Shown: positions 49,811 through 62,151, counted from the stretch's first letter. The stretch: DNA of 64,000 nucleotides from Iris pallida (GCA_029216955.1 JANAVB010042257.1:19069-83068), one strand, 5' to 3'. Made by a program: numbers and translations. Notes: a model not told the origin generated them from the letters alone.

Positions 49811-50529
49811 ATCCGTTGTGTATTTTAACTAGCTGATGAATGTTCCTTGCAATGTTTATTTGACTTGCAATCCAAAGAAGTAGGTGAGCTCCCCCATCAT
49901 GCTCATCTCAAACTGTTCTGCATACACTTAGCAAAATCTTGGCATAGATTTTCATTAGTGGACCCAAATATGATATCATCAACATAGATTTGTACTAAAA
50001 GAATGGTGTCTTGAAAACTTTTGATAAAAAGTGTAGTATCAATCTTCCCTTTTGAAAAACCTTTATCTAGTAAGAAATTGCTTAGGCATTCATACCAAGC
50101 TCTGGAGGCTTGTTTGAGGCCATATAGCGCTTTCTTAAGTTTGAAAACATGGTCGAAAAAGTTATAATTTTCAAAACCAGGGGTTGTTTTACAAAAACTT
50201 CCTCCATAATAAAACCATTCAGAAAAGCACTTTTGACATCCATTTGGAAAATTTTAAAATTTTGAAAGTTTACAAAGGCATAAAGCATCTGAATGGATTC
50301 AAGTCTTGCAATAGGAGCATACATCTCATCGTAATCGATACCTTTCTCTTTGTTGTATCCTTGAGCTTCCAGATGAGCTTTGTTACGAGTGATTGAACCA
50401 TCTTCATTTATTTTGTTACAAAAAACCCATTTAGTACCAATAATCGAATGGTTAGTTGGTTTAGGAACAAGTTTCCAGACCAGGCTTCTTTCGAATTGGT
50501 TGAGTTCTCATTTACTCATCATTAAAAGC
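49811..50529 (-). pseudogene. Copia H reverse transcriptase (broken)
   Basis: Fragments in shifting frames: APIARLESIQMLYAFV, FQMDVKSAFLNGFIMEEVFV and KQP (50082-50324). The catalytic YVDD at 49977-49988 follows LVQ and is followed by IIFGS. Then come a stretch like MSMMGELTYFFGLQVK and a stop near 49855. The upstream part (N-terminal to 50330) is also readable (EDGSITRNKAHLEAQGY-like). Typical Ty1-copia RT, disrupted by stops and at least two frame shifts. Confidence 0.85.
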
Positions 50530-51348
50530 TTATAAACCAATTTTAGGCTCAATTTGCAAAATAAAAGCAGTGCTAGCAATGGAATCTCTTAACGATGATC
50601 TAGTACTTACTCCGCGTGATACCTCACCTATTACCAAGTTTTCTGGGTGTGATGGCTTGAATGCGAACTTCTTCAGTAAGCCCTCCAGAGAATTGGTTTC
50701 GGGGGTGGTATTTGTCGGCGTGGAAGTTGATGGTTCGATATCATCGTCGGGGATATCTGTTGTACTATTTTCTTCATGAAAAGTCACATTAGTAGATTCT
50801 TCTACAATCATTAAGCGTTTGTTGAACAATCTATATTCCTTACTCTTGGCAGCATAGCCAAGAAAAATACCATCGTCAGCTTTGGCATCAAACTTGCCTA
50901 AGTTGTCTTTGGTGTTTAGGATAAAATGGCGACAACTAGACACTCTAAAATATGAGACATTAGGAGTCCTACCAAACCAAAGCTCGTAGGGTGTTTTCTT
51001 CGAAATAGGTCGAATGAGTACCCTATTTAAAACATGGCATGTTGTACTGACAGCTTCTGCCCAAAAATATTTCGGAAGTAAAAATTTATTCAACATGACT
51101 CTAACCATATCGCCAAGAGTCCTATTCTTTCGCTCCACAACACCATTTTTTTGAGGAGTTCGAGGACAAAAAAACTCATGATCAAAACTATTTGTTTCGT
51201 AAAACTTTTCAAAATCGAAATTTTTGAATTCGCCTCCATGATCACTTCGGATTCGTGTAATCATGTAGCTTTTTCGTTTTGGACCATTTTGGCAAAGATT
51301 TTGAAAACTGAAATAACATCGCTTTTGTTTGAAAGGAAGAAAACCCAA
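50530..51348 (-). pseudogene. Copia H integrase core and C-terminus
   Basis: 272 open codons. Catalytic-core blocks are ITRIRSDHGGEFKN with the second Asp and CPRTPQKNGVVERKNRTLGD with the catalytic Glu. Then HVLNRVLIRPISKKTPYELWFGR and GKFDAKADDGIFLGYAAKSKEYR follow, and a Ser/Thr/Pro linker toward RT. The first Asp region (VVDDF-like) lies just upstream at about 51349-51392 across a stop. The catalytic Asp and Glu seen are intact. Confidence 0.9.
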
Positions 51349-51392
51349 GTAAATCTAAAAAAATCATCTACTACAACAAAAGCATAAAGTTT

Positions 51393-51992
51393 TCAACCAA
51401 GACTGGCTACTCTACTGGGACCAAATAAGTTCATGTGCAGTAATTGCAAGGGTCTAGTGGTACTTATAGTGTTTATGGAATGAAATAAAGATTTGGTTGC
51501 CTTATTCAGTTCACATTTGGCACATACAGTGTCCTTCTTGATTGTGATGTCAGGCAGATCTCTTACTAGCTTCTTTGTCGATAGCCTGGATATATTATCC
51601 ATATTGGCATGACCAAGACCCTGGTGCCACAATAGTCTCTCATCCTTGTGGGCGTAGAGGCATCTTCTTGCACTGCTAGTATTTCTAGATAGATAGAAAA
51701 TATAAATATTATCTTCTCTTATCCCTTTAAAAGCAATGTCTTCCGTTGACCTATCATAAATATAGCATTTATTTTGTCCAAAGTTAATATCATATCCATG
51801 ATCAGCAATACGTCTTATGCTGAGCAGGTTATGCTTTAACTCGGCCACTAGGCAAATATCCTTTATTATAGGAGAAGGAGGATAACCAATAGTACCATTA
51901 CCTTTGATGTAGCCCTTTAAATTGTTATCGAAGGATACATACCCTTCCCTCTTCATCGATAGTGATGCAAAAAAATTTGCGTCTCTCGTCAT
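51393..51992 (-). pseudogene. Copia H GAG-pre-integrase / integrase zinc-binding region
   Basis: 199 open codons: MTRDANFFASLSMKREGYVSF, GNGTIGYPPSPIIKDICLV, LKHNLLSIRRIADHGYDINF, LLWHQGLGHANMDNISRL, and the HHCC-type pair CAKCELNKATK. In copia this links the protease to the integrase core. The protease active site (DSGCS-type) lies just upstream, at about 52000, behind a stop. Confidence 0.88.
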
Positions 51993-52083
51993 ATGTCACA
52001 AGCATACACTATCAATAATCTACTTGCTTTTAGTTGAGGAAGGAAGGTCTACCTACATCACGAGTAGATGTGACCTTTGGTAC

Positions 52084-52962
52084 CTAAGATCTTGTGGGTC
52101 CTGAAATGTTAGTCTTCGGTACCCATGCATATAGATTAATATCAAATAATTTCCTAATTCTACCCTGTGGTGAGATATGACCATGTAATCCACGGTATGT
52201 GCAAGTAGCATGCCTATTTGTGTTAGGAGCAGGTTGATGGTGATGTCTATATACAGTATGGTAATAGTTGTGTGGAAAAGTAGGATAGTGACTATATGTA
52301 GCAGCAGGATAATAGTTATGTCTATGTGCAGTATGGTGATAGTTAGCAGGAAAGTGACTATGTGAAGCATTAGGATAATAGTTATGATGTTTTTGTGCAT
52401 ATGGTTTACGTGCAGCATGGGAGTATGTGTATATATAAGCATGGTTACGTGCCTCATGTGGGTGACGTATTTTACTATTATGAGTGGTCTTGTATTTTGT
52501 GTGTGTTTTGTGAATGTGTGATTGTTTTTGAGGTTGAGCAACCTGTTTCCCCAATCTAATCTCTAATTTCTTAGAGACAACATTCAGTTCATTACACTTA
52601 GCATTTAGACCATCAATCTTAGTAATAGAGATCTTTTGTTTGTTCTTTTCTTCAGCAAGCTCTTTGTTGAGTGCTGAGATCTCACGTGTTTGCTTCTCAA
52701 TAAGTGTTTTGGCATCATATAAGCTTAACTTAAGCTTGGAGACCTCATCAATGACTTCCGTGGGTGGAGTATCTCTAACATTATCAAGTAAAGAGGAAAG
52801 ATTTTGGATCTCTATTTCATAGCCTTTGATTTTCTCCTTGTCATGCTTATATTTACAAATGACTTTCTTGTGGTCATTTAGTAAATCATTAAATGCATCG
52901 CCAAGTTCATCAAATGTTAAGTCATCAAGAGTTTCACTAGTTACCTTCTCGGACGTTGCCAT
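52084..52962 (-). pseudogene. Copia H gag C-terminal half (coiled coil, His-rich)
   Basis: 292 open codons. The first 150 residues are charged and heptad-like (EKIKGYEIEIQNLSSLLDNV, KQTREISALNKELAEEKNKQ), probably a coiled coil. A long His/Tyr/Asn/Ala-rich stretch follows, then CTYRGLHGHISPQGRIRKLF, which corresponds to a CCHC-type finger (CNYCG..GHI...C) with two cysteines lost. A LYAWVPKTN segment ends it, a signature seen before the protease in Sirevirus-type elements. The related copia I has the less decayed CNYCGKHIYISHYC at about 55290. Confidence 0.8.
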
Positions 52963-53028
52963 TAGGCAGACATTAGCAGTGTCTCTAGGAGAGTCATCTT
53001 CTTCCTCAAAATCACTTGCTTGGCTTTT

Positions 53029-53909
53029 TTACCAATTACTGGTGTTGGCGTACTTTCTCAAAAAAGGCTTCTTGTAGGGCTTCTCATATTTGTTACCTTT
53101 CTTTACGAAGGGACTATCCTTTCGAACGTGTCTAGTCTTTTTACAGCCATAACAAGTATGTTCTTCCTCATCGTATTCTTGTTGTTCCGTCTTCCTTCTA
53201 TTGAAACGAAGGAACTTTTTGAAGTTGCGGACTAGAAGAACTTGATCATCACCTTCAGAATTCTCGTCATCAGTCTCTTCAGGATCAGTTCTTCGGTGAT
53301 GAGCTTTTAGGGCAATCTCTTTTTCCTTTGGAGCAGGTTCGTCGAAGTCTTTGAGGTCGAGCTCGTGAGTCATTAGCTTTCCCATCAAAGTTTCTATAGA
53401 CATTTTGGTGAGACCATTGCCTTCTTTAATTTCTGTTACCTTAGGGTTCCATATCTTCGGTAGCCCCCTAAGTAACTTGCGGATCTTTTCATGATTGGAG
53501 TATTGTTTGCCAAGAGATGGCAGATGATTGATGACGTCAAGGAACCTTTTGAACATTTGGGTGATCGTCTCATTCGGCTTCATCTTGAACGTCTCATATT
53601 CTTGAGTAAGACGACTGATTTAGATTCCTAGACTTGAGTGGTTCCTTCATGCGTCACTTCCAGAAGCTTCCATACTTCGTGCGAGGTGGTGCATGTCAAG
53701 ACCCTGTTAAATTCATTCATGTCTATTGCATAGAAAAGAGCATTAATAGCTCTAGCATCTAGACTCGCCTGTTTTTCTTCCTCGTCAGAATATTTGTCAT
53801 TGGGTTTCTCGATGACATCTCCCTCGACAACTATTCTGGCGAGGTTTTTGTAACCATCGGTGACAATGGTCCACAGGTCGAAGTCTAGAGACTTGAGATA
53901 GAAACTCAT
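53029..53909 (-). pseudogene. Copia H gag N-terminal half (UBN2-type)
   Basis: Two open stretches, 53628-53909 and 53029-53583, make up the start of gag. They contain SFYLKSLDFDLWTIV, LDARAINALFYAIDMNEFNRV, TSHEVWKLLEVTHEGTTQV, then MKPNETITQMFKRFLDVINH, KLLRGLPKIWNPKVTEIKE and MSIETLMGKLMTHELDL. A zinc knuckle, CYGCKKTRHVRKDS, has Ser in place of the last Cys. A stop near 53620 separates the two. A frame change at about 53029 leads to the coiled-coil half. Confidence 0.85.
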
Positions 53910-54051
53910 CCTAGTTTTTCAATAGGTGTAGTTGGTTCCATCAAATAGGGGTGGCCAATGAGTGGACTGTCCTTCAACATGTTTGGAATACATAGGTTTT
54001 GTGGTTGCCATGGATCAGCTCTAGGATGTTAGTCCTTGTTAAGAGAACATA

Positions 54052-54065
54052 GCTCTGGTACCAAT
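54052..54065 (-). other. Copia H primer-binding site
   Basis: The minus strand reads ATTGGTACCAGAGC, one base different from TGGTATCAGAGC, the complement of the initiator-Met tRNA 3' end. It abuts the LTR end TTTTTCA. This fixes the orientation and the inner LTR border. Confidence 0.9.
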
Positions 54066-55010
54066 TGAAAAACAGTAGGTAACTCTAGAGGGGGTGAATA
54101 GAGTTTATAACAATAATAGCTAAATAAAAATTAAACTCTTTTCACCACTAGTAAATAATCAGAGTAGTAAATATGGAAATGAAAAAGATTAAGAGAGCAT
54201 ATGCAAACACAGTCGTTTTTAACCTGGTTTTTCTCGTGGAGGACTAGTCCAGGCCAGAGAACTCTAGCTCATGATTAAATCCACTATTTGTGAAATAGTA
54301 GTTACACCCCGTGCCTTTTCTTCGAAAGAGCAGGTCAACTTCTTACAAAGATCGCTGTAGCGATGCTTAGAAATTTTTAAGCAATTTTCTTGACTCTTGC
54401 ACAAACTCCTACCTTAATGAAACTGAGCACTTTGAGGCTTAGGAAGCTTGTGGCTAGTAGATGATAAGGTTAAGACTTGTATGAGGCTTATAGAGAAGCG
54501 AAGAGAGGATAATTGGATGATTGAAAATGAGAGATTTCAAGCCCTATTTATACTAGTTGGGATAGGCAGAATTCGGCCAAAATTCTGTGTCAAAAATTCA
54601 AATTTTTGGCCGTTGGACAACTAGCATACAGCAAATCATAAAAATTGGGGTCCTGTAATTTAGGAGACAGAGTTTGGCCCAAACTCTGTGTGGAGGCAGA
54701 GTTCGGCCCGAACTCTGTCTCCATAGGACAGAATTGTTCAAATGGGCTTTTGTGGGCTAGTTTGATTTGGTGGAGCTTTTGGTTTTTTTTTGGGGATAAG
54801 GTATAGGCCCAGAATACCCAGTGCTACTCATTTTACATTTAGCTAGACTCAATAAATGTAAAATAATACAGACTCAAAAATCGTGTACGCTGCAGGAGAG
54901 AGCCGACGTCCATCTTGTACTGAGTTCTGTCTTGATGTGTCATATTGAATTATGACAAGTATTATGTTGTCAATTTTATTAATATTTGGTTGACTGTGAT
55001 TTGTGTCAAT
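54066..55010 (-). mobile_element. Copia H 5' LTR
   Basis: The inner border at 54066 is secure. The minus strand near it reads CTCTATTCACCCCCTCTAGAG, as expected near a copia LTR 3' end. A TATA-like box, TATAAATAGGGC on the minus strand, lies at about 54541-54552. Repeated GAGTTCGGCC and GAATTC patches (54560-54730) are shared with the LTR at 28424-29450. The outer border (about 55010, where plus-strand copia I sequence becomes readable) is approximate. Confidence 0.7.
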
Positions 55011-56570
55011 AATAGATGCACAAAGAATAGATGATTTATCTGGCAAATATGATAAGGCATGTGCAATCTCTAAAATTTAGAGATTAAATTAGATAAATAA
55101 ATAAAACCTACTACCTAATCAATAATCTATCCCATGACACATCATACACATGATAGTACATGATCAAAGAAAGTATGCAAACCAAATGTTACATATCATC
55201 ATGCTTTTCTATATAAGTATCCATGGAAGACACAAAAGATGCATGTCTATAGTATGACACGTCACATCAACACCTCTATCGTTTGTAATTATTGTGGCAA
55301 ACACATATACATCTCACATTATTGTAGAATTAGAAAACTAGTGGACATGAAGGTACTTACTTGGGTACCAAAGACTAACATTTTTTGATCCTTACAAAAA
55401 TGGGTACCAAAAGTCACACCTCCTCGTTTTATAGGTGGGCCAACCCTCTCTTGCTAGTGGCAAATGGATTTTGATAGTGGATGTTCATGGAACATGACCA
55501 GTGATTCATCTCTATTCATAATGCTATTGATAAAGAAAGAAGGATATGTCTCCTACAGAAATATTTTGAGATGTTACATAATAGGTAATGCTAATGTTGG
55601 TATTCCTCCTTACCCAGTTTAAAAGATGTTTGTCTTATCATTGAGTTAAAATGTAACCTACTGAGAATTAGTCATCTTGCTAATAATGGTTATGGTATTA
55701 ACTTTTTGAAAGATAAATGTTATAAAAATGAAATGTCAATTGGGAATATAAATTATGAAGGAATAAGAGAATATAATATTTATATTTTCTAACTATCAAA
55801 GAATACTAACAGAGCATATAAATTCCAATTAGTTAACAAAGATTAAATTTGACTATGGTACATGAGAGTAGGACATGCCTACATGCATACTATCTCAAGG
55901 CTATCCACGAAGAAATTGGTAAAAAGATTACCAGAGATTACCTTCAAGAGAGACGTGGAACGTGTCGACTGTGAGAAAAAGAAAGCAAGTAGTTATTTTA
56001 AATCCATCAACGTTGTAAGTACTTTTAGACCTTTGCAATTATTGCATATGAATCTATTTTGACGAAGTAGAGTAGCCAATCTTGGTGGTAAACTCCGAGC
56101 CATTGTTATTGTTGATGATTTCTCTCGATTTATATGGGTTTTTTATCAAACAAAAATATTGCACTTTCTGAATTTGAGATATTTTGTGAAAAGGATCAAA
56201 ACGAATAGCCTTCATGATTTCGCATCCGAAGTGATCATGAAGGAGAATTAAAAAAAATTGATTTCAAAAAGTTTTGTAATTCAAATGGCTATGTTCTTGA
56301 ATTTTTTTTGGTCCTAGAACTCTCCGTCGGAAAGTAGTGTGGAGCAGAGGAATAGAACTCTTAGTGATATGGCTAGAGTTATTCTTAACTAGTATAATAT
56401 TCTAAAATATTTTTGGGCTGAAGTTGTAACTACAACTTGTCATATTTTGAATAGGGTTCTTATTCGACCTCTAGCGAAGAATACTCCCTATGAATTATGG
56501 TTTGTTATACTCCCTAATATTTATTATTTTAAAGTGTTTAGCTATCACTATTTTATTTTAAATATGAATA
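55011..56570 (+). pseudogene. Copia I gag-pol remnant
   Basis: This is a decayed plus-strand relative of copia H, so the two lie in opposite directions. Pieces in order: DDLSGKYDKACA-like gag (about 55030), the CNYCGKHIYISHYC finger with a TWVPKTN motif (about 55290-55380), DFDSGCSWNMTSD protease-side motif (about 55470), GAG-pre-integrase VGHAYMHTISRLSTKKLV (55866 onward), IVIVDDFSRFIW with the first integrase Asp (about 56105), SDHEGE-like second Asp region (about 56230), a VEQRNRTLSDMA-like Glu region (about 56340) and MNRVLIRPLAKNTPYELWF (56447 onward). It stops at 56570, where element F begins. Confidence 0.8.
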
Positions 56571-59500
56571 TGTCACGACCCGCACCCACTGTGAGGGTAC
56601 GAGCACGTAACGACGCCCAGCCTACGCCGCAGTGTCGGCGGTAGAACGCTGTCCTAGGTTACTATCTAATCAACAACTCACACGATTATATAATGTACTT
56701 GTCAAATCTCAACTCCGAACGGAGGACAAGTATAGATATAATGAATCTCAATCACAGTCTAAGAACAATATGATAGCACAGAAGATTAAAACTAAGATTA
56801 ATAATAGAAATAAAACCAACAACTAATAATATAATCTCAAACAATCTCAACTACAAATCTCAACTTATATACAACTCCAGTTCTAAAACATGAAAGCTAA
56901 AACAGGACAACTAGCTAAACTCTCGATCACTCCTGAGTGTCGGGGCCATAGGTAGCTAAGCCATCTCCTGGTCCATAATATGTAGGGCACGTGTCCTCAA
57001 GGCAATTATCTGTAAAATTTACAACAGGTCCACTCAGGACAGGAACGAGTACATCTCCTCAAGAAAACCCAAGTAAGGACAGAGAACTATAAAGTAGTTA
57101 TAGACAGTTTTATTGATGAATATGGCAGTTTATATACAGGTGATGGTATGGAGAACAGATAAGATACAAGGAAAGTAAGTAACTAAAATAAGAGAAGAAT
57201 GATGGCAATAAAGACTGTAAAATAAATCTATCTGAACTAAAGTAACATAATAAGTCCAGGCAGTAAATGTAAAACAAGTGTAAAACTACTATAAATCCAG
57301 TACGAGATGAATCAAATACAAGATGAATCCAGTACAAGATGATTCTAGGTAGTGATCAAGAATCCAGGTGAGTCCAGCTATTCTATCAGTGTGTTTTAAA
57401 ATACCGAGATCGACATGTAAACGGCTGTAGGTAATCAGGCACATCTCCCACTGATCAGGCGAGAGATGGCTATGCTTCCAGTAGATTCCAGTTGGAGATT
57501 CCAGATTTGGGGTATGTCTACATGTCTTACTCAATATTTCTTTGCCCCGCAATACAAATGAATCCAGAATTCGACATGAGAATCGAGATGAGTCCAGCCA
57601 AAATATGATGATTTCAGTAATAGATTCTGGAATAATTCCAGTGATTCCAGTAATAGAGGCCAGATAAGTGAGGTATGTGTGCCGCATACATGAATCCAGA
57701 AATATCCATATGTGTTGTAATAGAGAATCACATAAAACTAACCATAACTGAAGTACAGTAATTGACAATTAAATGAGAGAACTATCAGAGAATGTACTCG
57801 CCTGATACTCTGAAAAGAGTAGTATAATGTTAGAGGTTTGCACCGAAGTCAAAATGTCCTAAATAGAGCAGTACAGGTTATAATGTGTTTAAAACAAGGT
57901 AAATGATGTTTATGATGCAATCTACGTGATTTCTAAGCCAATCTAGGTCAAAGTCAAACTTGGTCAACTCTACAGGCAAACTAGATCAACTTAAGTCATA
58001 CTGGGTCACAGGAAGTCAAACAAGGTCAAACTAGTCAAGGTTAGTCTAATCTAGGTTAAAGTTAGACTAATTAAGGTTTTGGTCAAACATAGAGTAGTCA
58101 ACAAGGTAATTAGGTCAATCTTGGTCATAGGTTAACTATCTAATCAACTCTACCTATACCATATCACACAATTAAGGATATAACACATTACCCATATCAT
58201 ATACATATATATATCCCAAACTAATTTATACTACACAAGCTATATAGGGTACTTACCATATCCTAAGTATCATCTATGTATACAAGGACTAAATATATAC
58301 AAGGCTAACCAAGCATATGGATTGGCTAACTTATATGAGAATTAGACACCATAATATATACCCCTAAATGAAACTCTCCCTCTAAACACCCATACTCTTC
58401 ACTCTCAACACTCTCAACACACTTAAACACCAATCTTTTCACAAGAGATGGCTAAAACTCTAATATACACTAACCTATATACCTATCACTCTATCTATTC
58501 ATAACAACACACAACACTCTCTATCAAGACACACTCTCACAAGACACAAAAGCCTCTCTCTCTCTCTCTCAAAACACATCCTCACACACACAAAGGGCAC
58601 ACTCATAAACTCTTTTACTGTCAACGGCTCCCTAACCTACTCCTCATATATATAACCCTATACAAGCCTAATCTGCATATCTATACATACTATAACCCAA
58701 GACTAGGATCTTACCCTCCCTAATATTCTCAGAAATCTCAGCCAAGCCCTCTGGCATGCCTGCCCACTGCACATGCTGCTGCAATTGTGCGACCTGCAGC
58801 CAATGCTGCTACCACAAAGCAATGCCACTGATGCCTGCTATTCTTGCTATTCCAGGACTCCTCTGCTCTATGCATCCATTCCAAAACCATACTAAACTTA
58901 CCTATATTTGACACACTACTCCACATCCCATCATATATCCTAACTAACCAATACACTCAAAACATGAATTCAAGGGGCAATCAAGTGTGGGTCAATTGGA
59001 CTGAATGTAGGTTCAAATGGGGCTGGAAATGGTCGAGTGATAGTGTATCAAACGTATATATGGTGTCACATGTTTTGTGAGTTAAAAACAGTGTGTGAAC
59101 AAAGTGTCAAGTGAGGGGTGTGTATAAATCAGTGCAAGGTATCCCAGGTCCTCAAGTTAGAGTATACCACAGTCCCCAATTGACAGTTTTAGTGAAAGAA
59201 CATAGGGAGAACCTGATTTCGAATTCAGTTAACAGGAAATTAAGAAATCAGGAATGGGAAACAGTACACAAAGTGTCAATTGATAGTTTAAAACTATTCC
59301 AAGCCCAGTCCACTCCATAATCGAAATCCGAATCCTCTAGACAACAACCTATTCTAACATACAAATCCCACTTAGCAGTAACTAATACATATATAGGAAT
59401 CAATGTGGCAATTTAAAACATTATTTAAAATCAGTTAAGGAACCTAATCTCAGGATTTCGAAACTGAAGTTTGTATCAGTCAAAAATGGAGAATTCCACA

Positions 59501-61143
59501 TTCGTATATCAAAACATGATAAAATGAACTTTAATTGGTTGGTAACACATATCAAACAAGTGCATGTGTGATGACAATCGTTTGTGTCCCACCAAGTGGA
59601 CACGAACGTGTCCAAACACACACAGACACGCACACGTGCACTGCAAGTGCACAGCATCGTGCACGCGTGTCCAGTGCACGACACAGGCCACGTGGTGACA
59701 CGTGGCCGTGCACACGTGTACGCCTAGACTAGGGGGACGTGTCCAAGTGGCTGTCCCGTGTCTACGTGGTGTCCAAGTGTCGATACGAGACCGTATCAGT
59801 GTCGAGTTTCGTGCGTGTGCACAGTAGGCACGAGACAGTACAGCCTCATTTTCTTCGTGCACGGACAACGAGGACCCACGAAATTTTTGGGTAGGATGTC
59901 AGTCATTGTCCGCACCCACACACCAATTTTCAGGTGCGGGGTGCTGTGTCGTGTCCGCTATGACACTCGAGCAGCAGGACAGCCGTACGAGGCCAGTGCG
60001 CTGTGTCGTGCGTAGCGATGCGTGTCCGATTTGGACACGAATTCTATACAGAAACGTGCTCAGTGTTCAACACAATTAATCTACATATTAAGAGCTTCAA
60101 AATCATGTAACTAGTTTAGCAAAAATCGAAAATAAAATCCTTAGAGACATTTTGTCGAACACCTAACATACCCTATGACACGTGTCCGATACGGACACCA
60201 AACGGACACGAAATCCACTCAAATTCGAGGTACAGCTAGGGGACATCTAAACCTAGCCTAATATGCAAAGAAATCAAAATAATAGTACAATTTAAAGGGT
60301 TTTACCTATAGGTGCAATTTGTAAGAAAAGGCTTCAAATGGGGGATATTCTTCTTGATGGCCAAATGCTCCAAATTGATCCCAAACTGAAATAGCTCTCC
60401 ACCAATAGTCCATAAACTTCAATTAGAACCCAATGCAAAAGATTAGGATGAAAAAGGAGATCAAATGAATAAAATGGGAATTTTTGGAAGGGGAAAATAC
60501 CTCTCTTTCTCCAAGTGTTGGAATAAAATAAAAAGAGGCAAGCCCTAATGAATAAGTGTTTATATAGGGTGGGGATCCCTATGTGGCTGGTCATAAGCTC
60601 AATAATTAGGGTTAGGGTTTACTAAAAGGCCCATGGGCTTAAGTCATGATCAATCAAATAATTAAGCCATAAGTCATTTCATGAAACCACAAGCCATGAC
60701 TTAAATTCACTTAAACTAATCCTCCTAATCCAAAATTAGTTTCTAATGACTAAAAGTAGGTTAACCTAAGTTAGACTAGGGTCACCATGGCTAGGGTTAG
60801 CTTCTAGGCTAGTCCACTAGGTCTCAACAAGTCAAAGTCAAACTAGAATTCACCAATTCAATAAATCATCAAATAATTCAAATAAGTCAAAATGACCAAA
60901 TTACCCCTGGGCTAAAAATGATAATTAAATCAACTTAATGACATGGTTAGGCTCTAGGTCATGCAGTCTCTAGGGTTTCACTGGCAGCTCATCAAAATCA
61001 TAAGTCATGACTTAAACCAATTTTTAAATAGTTTAAAATTAATAAAAATCACCAAATATCATAATGTAAAATAATTATCAATAAATAATAATTATAATTA
61101 CAAAATTTCAAAATTACCCTCATATGGAAAACTGGGTGTTACA
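56571..61143 (-). mobile_element. Element F 3' LTR (4,573 bp)
   Basis: Runs TGTCACGACCCG to GGGTGTTACA on the plus strand, giving TG..CA termini. It matches 62152-64000 from its left end onward, with small differences. The left flank GAATA is the likely target duplication. It is an unusually long LTR. It holds scattered GAATCCAG motifs (57296-57690), many GGTCAAA motifs (57945-58140), a CT/CA-rich patch (58550-58600) and a GTGTCC/CACGTG-rich block (59575-60220). Open frames such as 57289-57768, 58738-58956 and 59509-59868 have no recognisable protein. Possible minus-strand TATA boxes are at about 60559-60571 and 58645-58660. Confidence 0.88.
59633..59718. promoter_or_regulatory. Cluster of four CACGTG boxes in LTR F
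   Basis: CACGTG lies at 59633-59638, 59689-59694, 59699-59704 and 59713-59718, all within 86 bp. A further one lies near 60178. These palindromes are plant G-boxes, bound by bZIP and bHLH factors. They sit in a wider block rich in GTGTCC and GGACAC. Regulatory use is inference. Confidence 0.5.
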
Positions 61144-61180
61144 ATCCTACCCCTCTTAGAAAAATTTCGTCCTCGAAATT
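61144..61180 (-). other. Polypurine tract region, element F
   Basis: The plus strand reads ATCCTACCCCTCTTAGAAAA then ATTTCGTCCTCGAAATT, the complement of the gypsy TTCGAGGACGAAATTTTTCT motif plus a purine run. It abuts the LTR and fixes the reverse orientation. Confidence 0.85.
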
Positions 61181-62151
61181 ATGATGATCGTATCCCTACT
61201 AGGTCAAACCCCAGCAAATCAAAGTCAAAGATAACACGCAACACAGTCCTACTGGTCGTGATTCCACAGTCTCGAACATGGTAGCTACACTATCTAGCAA
61301 ATCATAAGCAATATCCTGACAGGTACTAATGGAATCACACAACAAGGTGGAAAGAAGAACAGGAAGGACAGGCCTGCTAACCCGTCACCTGTAGCGCGGT
61401 CTACTCGACTGTCAGCACAAAAGCCATGCCCCTCCGGGATGTATCCCTCTGATGGTGCGTGGCATGGTGCTGCGCTACAGGTGGCCTAGCTCCCTCTATC
61501 TAATCCATGACACTCAAGTAATATCCACCCTGATATTCCACTCAATGATACTAGGGCACCATCTATATGGTATCTATTCTACAATCTGATAATCATACCC
61601 GTCTATCCAGAACCATGTTACCAGAATCCTCGTCACACCAGTAAGTATGGCTGCGATAATCCATAGAGTACACAACTAATGTACATACCTCTAGAATTAT
61701 GATATTTAAAATTATTGCATTGCCGCTAGCTTGGCTGCGAAAACTTTTAGTTCCCACCCGAGAAATACATCCAAAATCAGACTCTATCTCATCGCCCAAC
61801 CAGCTGATATGGCTGTAGAAGACTCTAGATTCCATGACTGAGGTAACGTAGCCCATAATGTTATCTTGGTAGAAAATCAAGTCAATAATGAGTACCAAGA
61901 ATCAAATTCAACGATGAATCAAGGAAGATAGACAGATACTGTCAGAATCGAATTTCGAGATAGTTTATAATGAGATTCTCAAGGGTCATCCCAGGAATCG
62001 TCTTAAGTAGTCCTAACTGTGATTGAGTACCTCTCCGTTAAGCCTATCTCTCAATCTTATCGTAGTCTCACAGCAGTACAACTAAGTCGCCGTACTACCA
62101 CGATATCGCACTAATGTGACTCTCGACCTGCATAGGCCACCACTAAAAACG
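61144..62151 (-). mobile_element. Element F interior, only 1.0 kb
   Basis: The whole interior between the two long LTRs is 1,008 bp. It has the polypurine motif at one end and the shared primer-site-like segment (62128-62151; minus strand CGTTTTTAGTGGTGGCCTAT) at the other. No gag or pol motif is visible; the open frame 61593-61898 has no family resemblance. The copy is non-autonomous: either a deletion derivative or a LARD-type design. Confidence 0.75.

Noticed and set aside
59421..59868. Cys/His/Thr-rich frames on the minus strand
   Set aside because: They arise from the GTGTCC/CACGTG-rich block and have no known domain.
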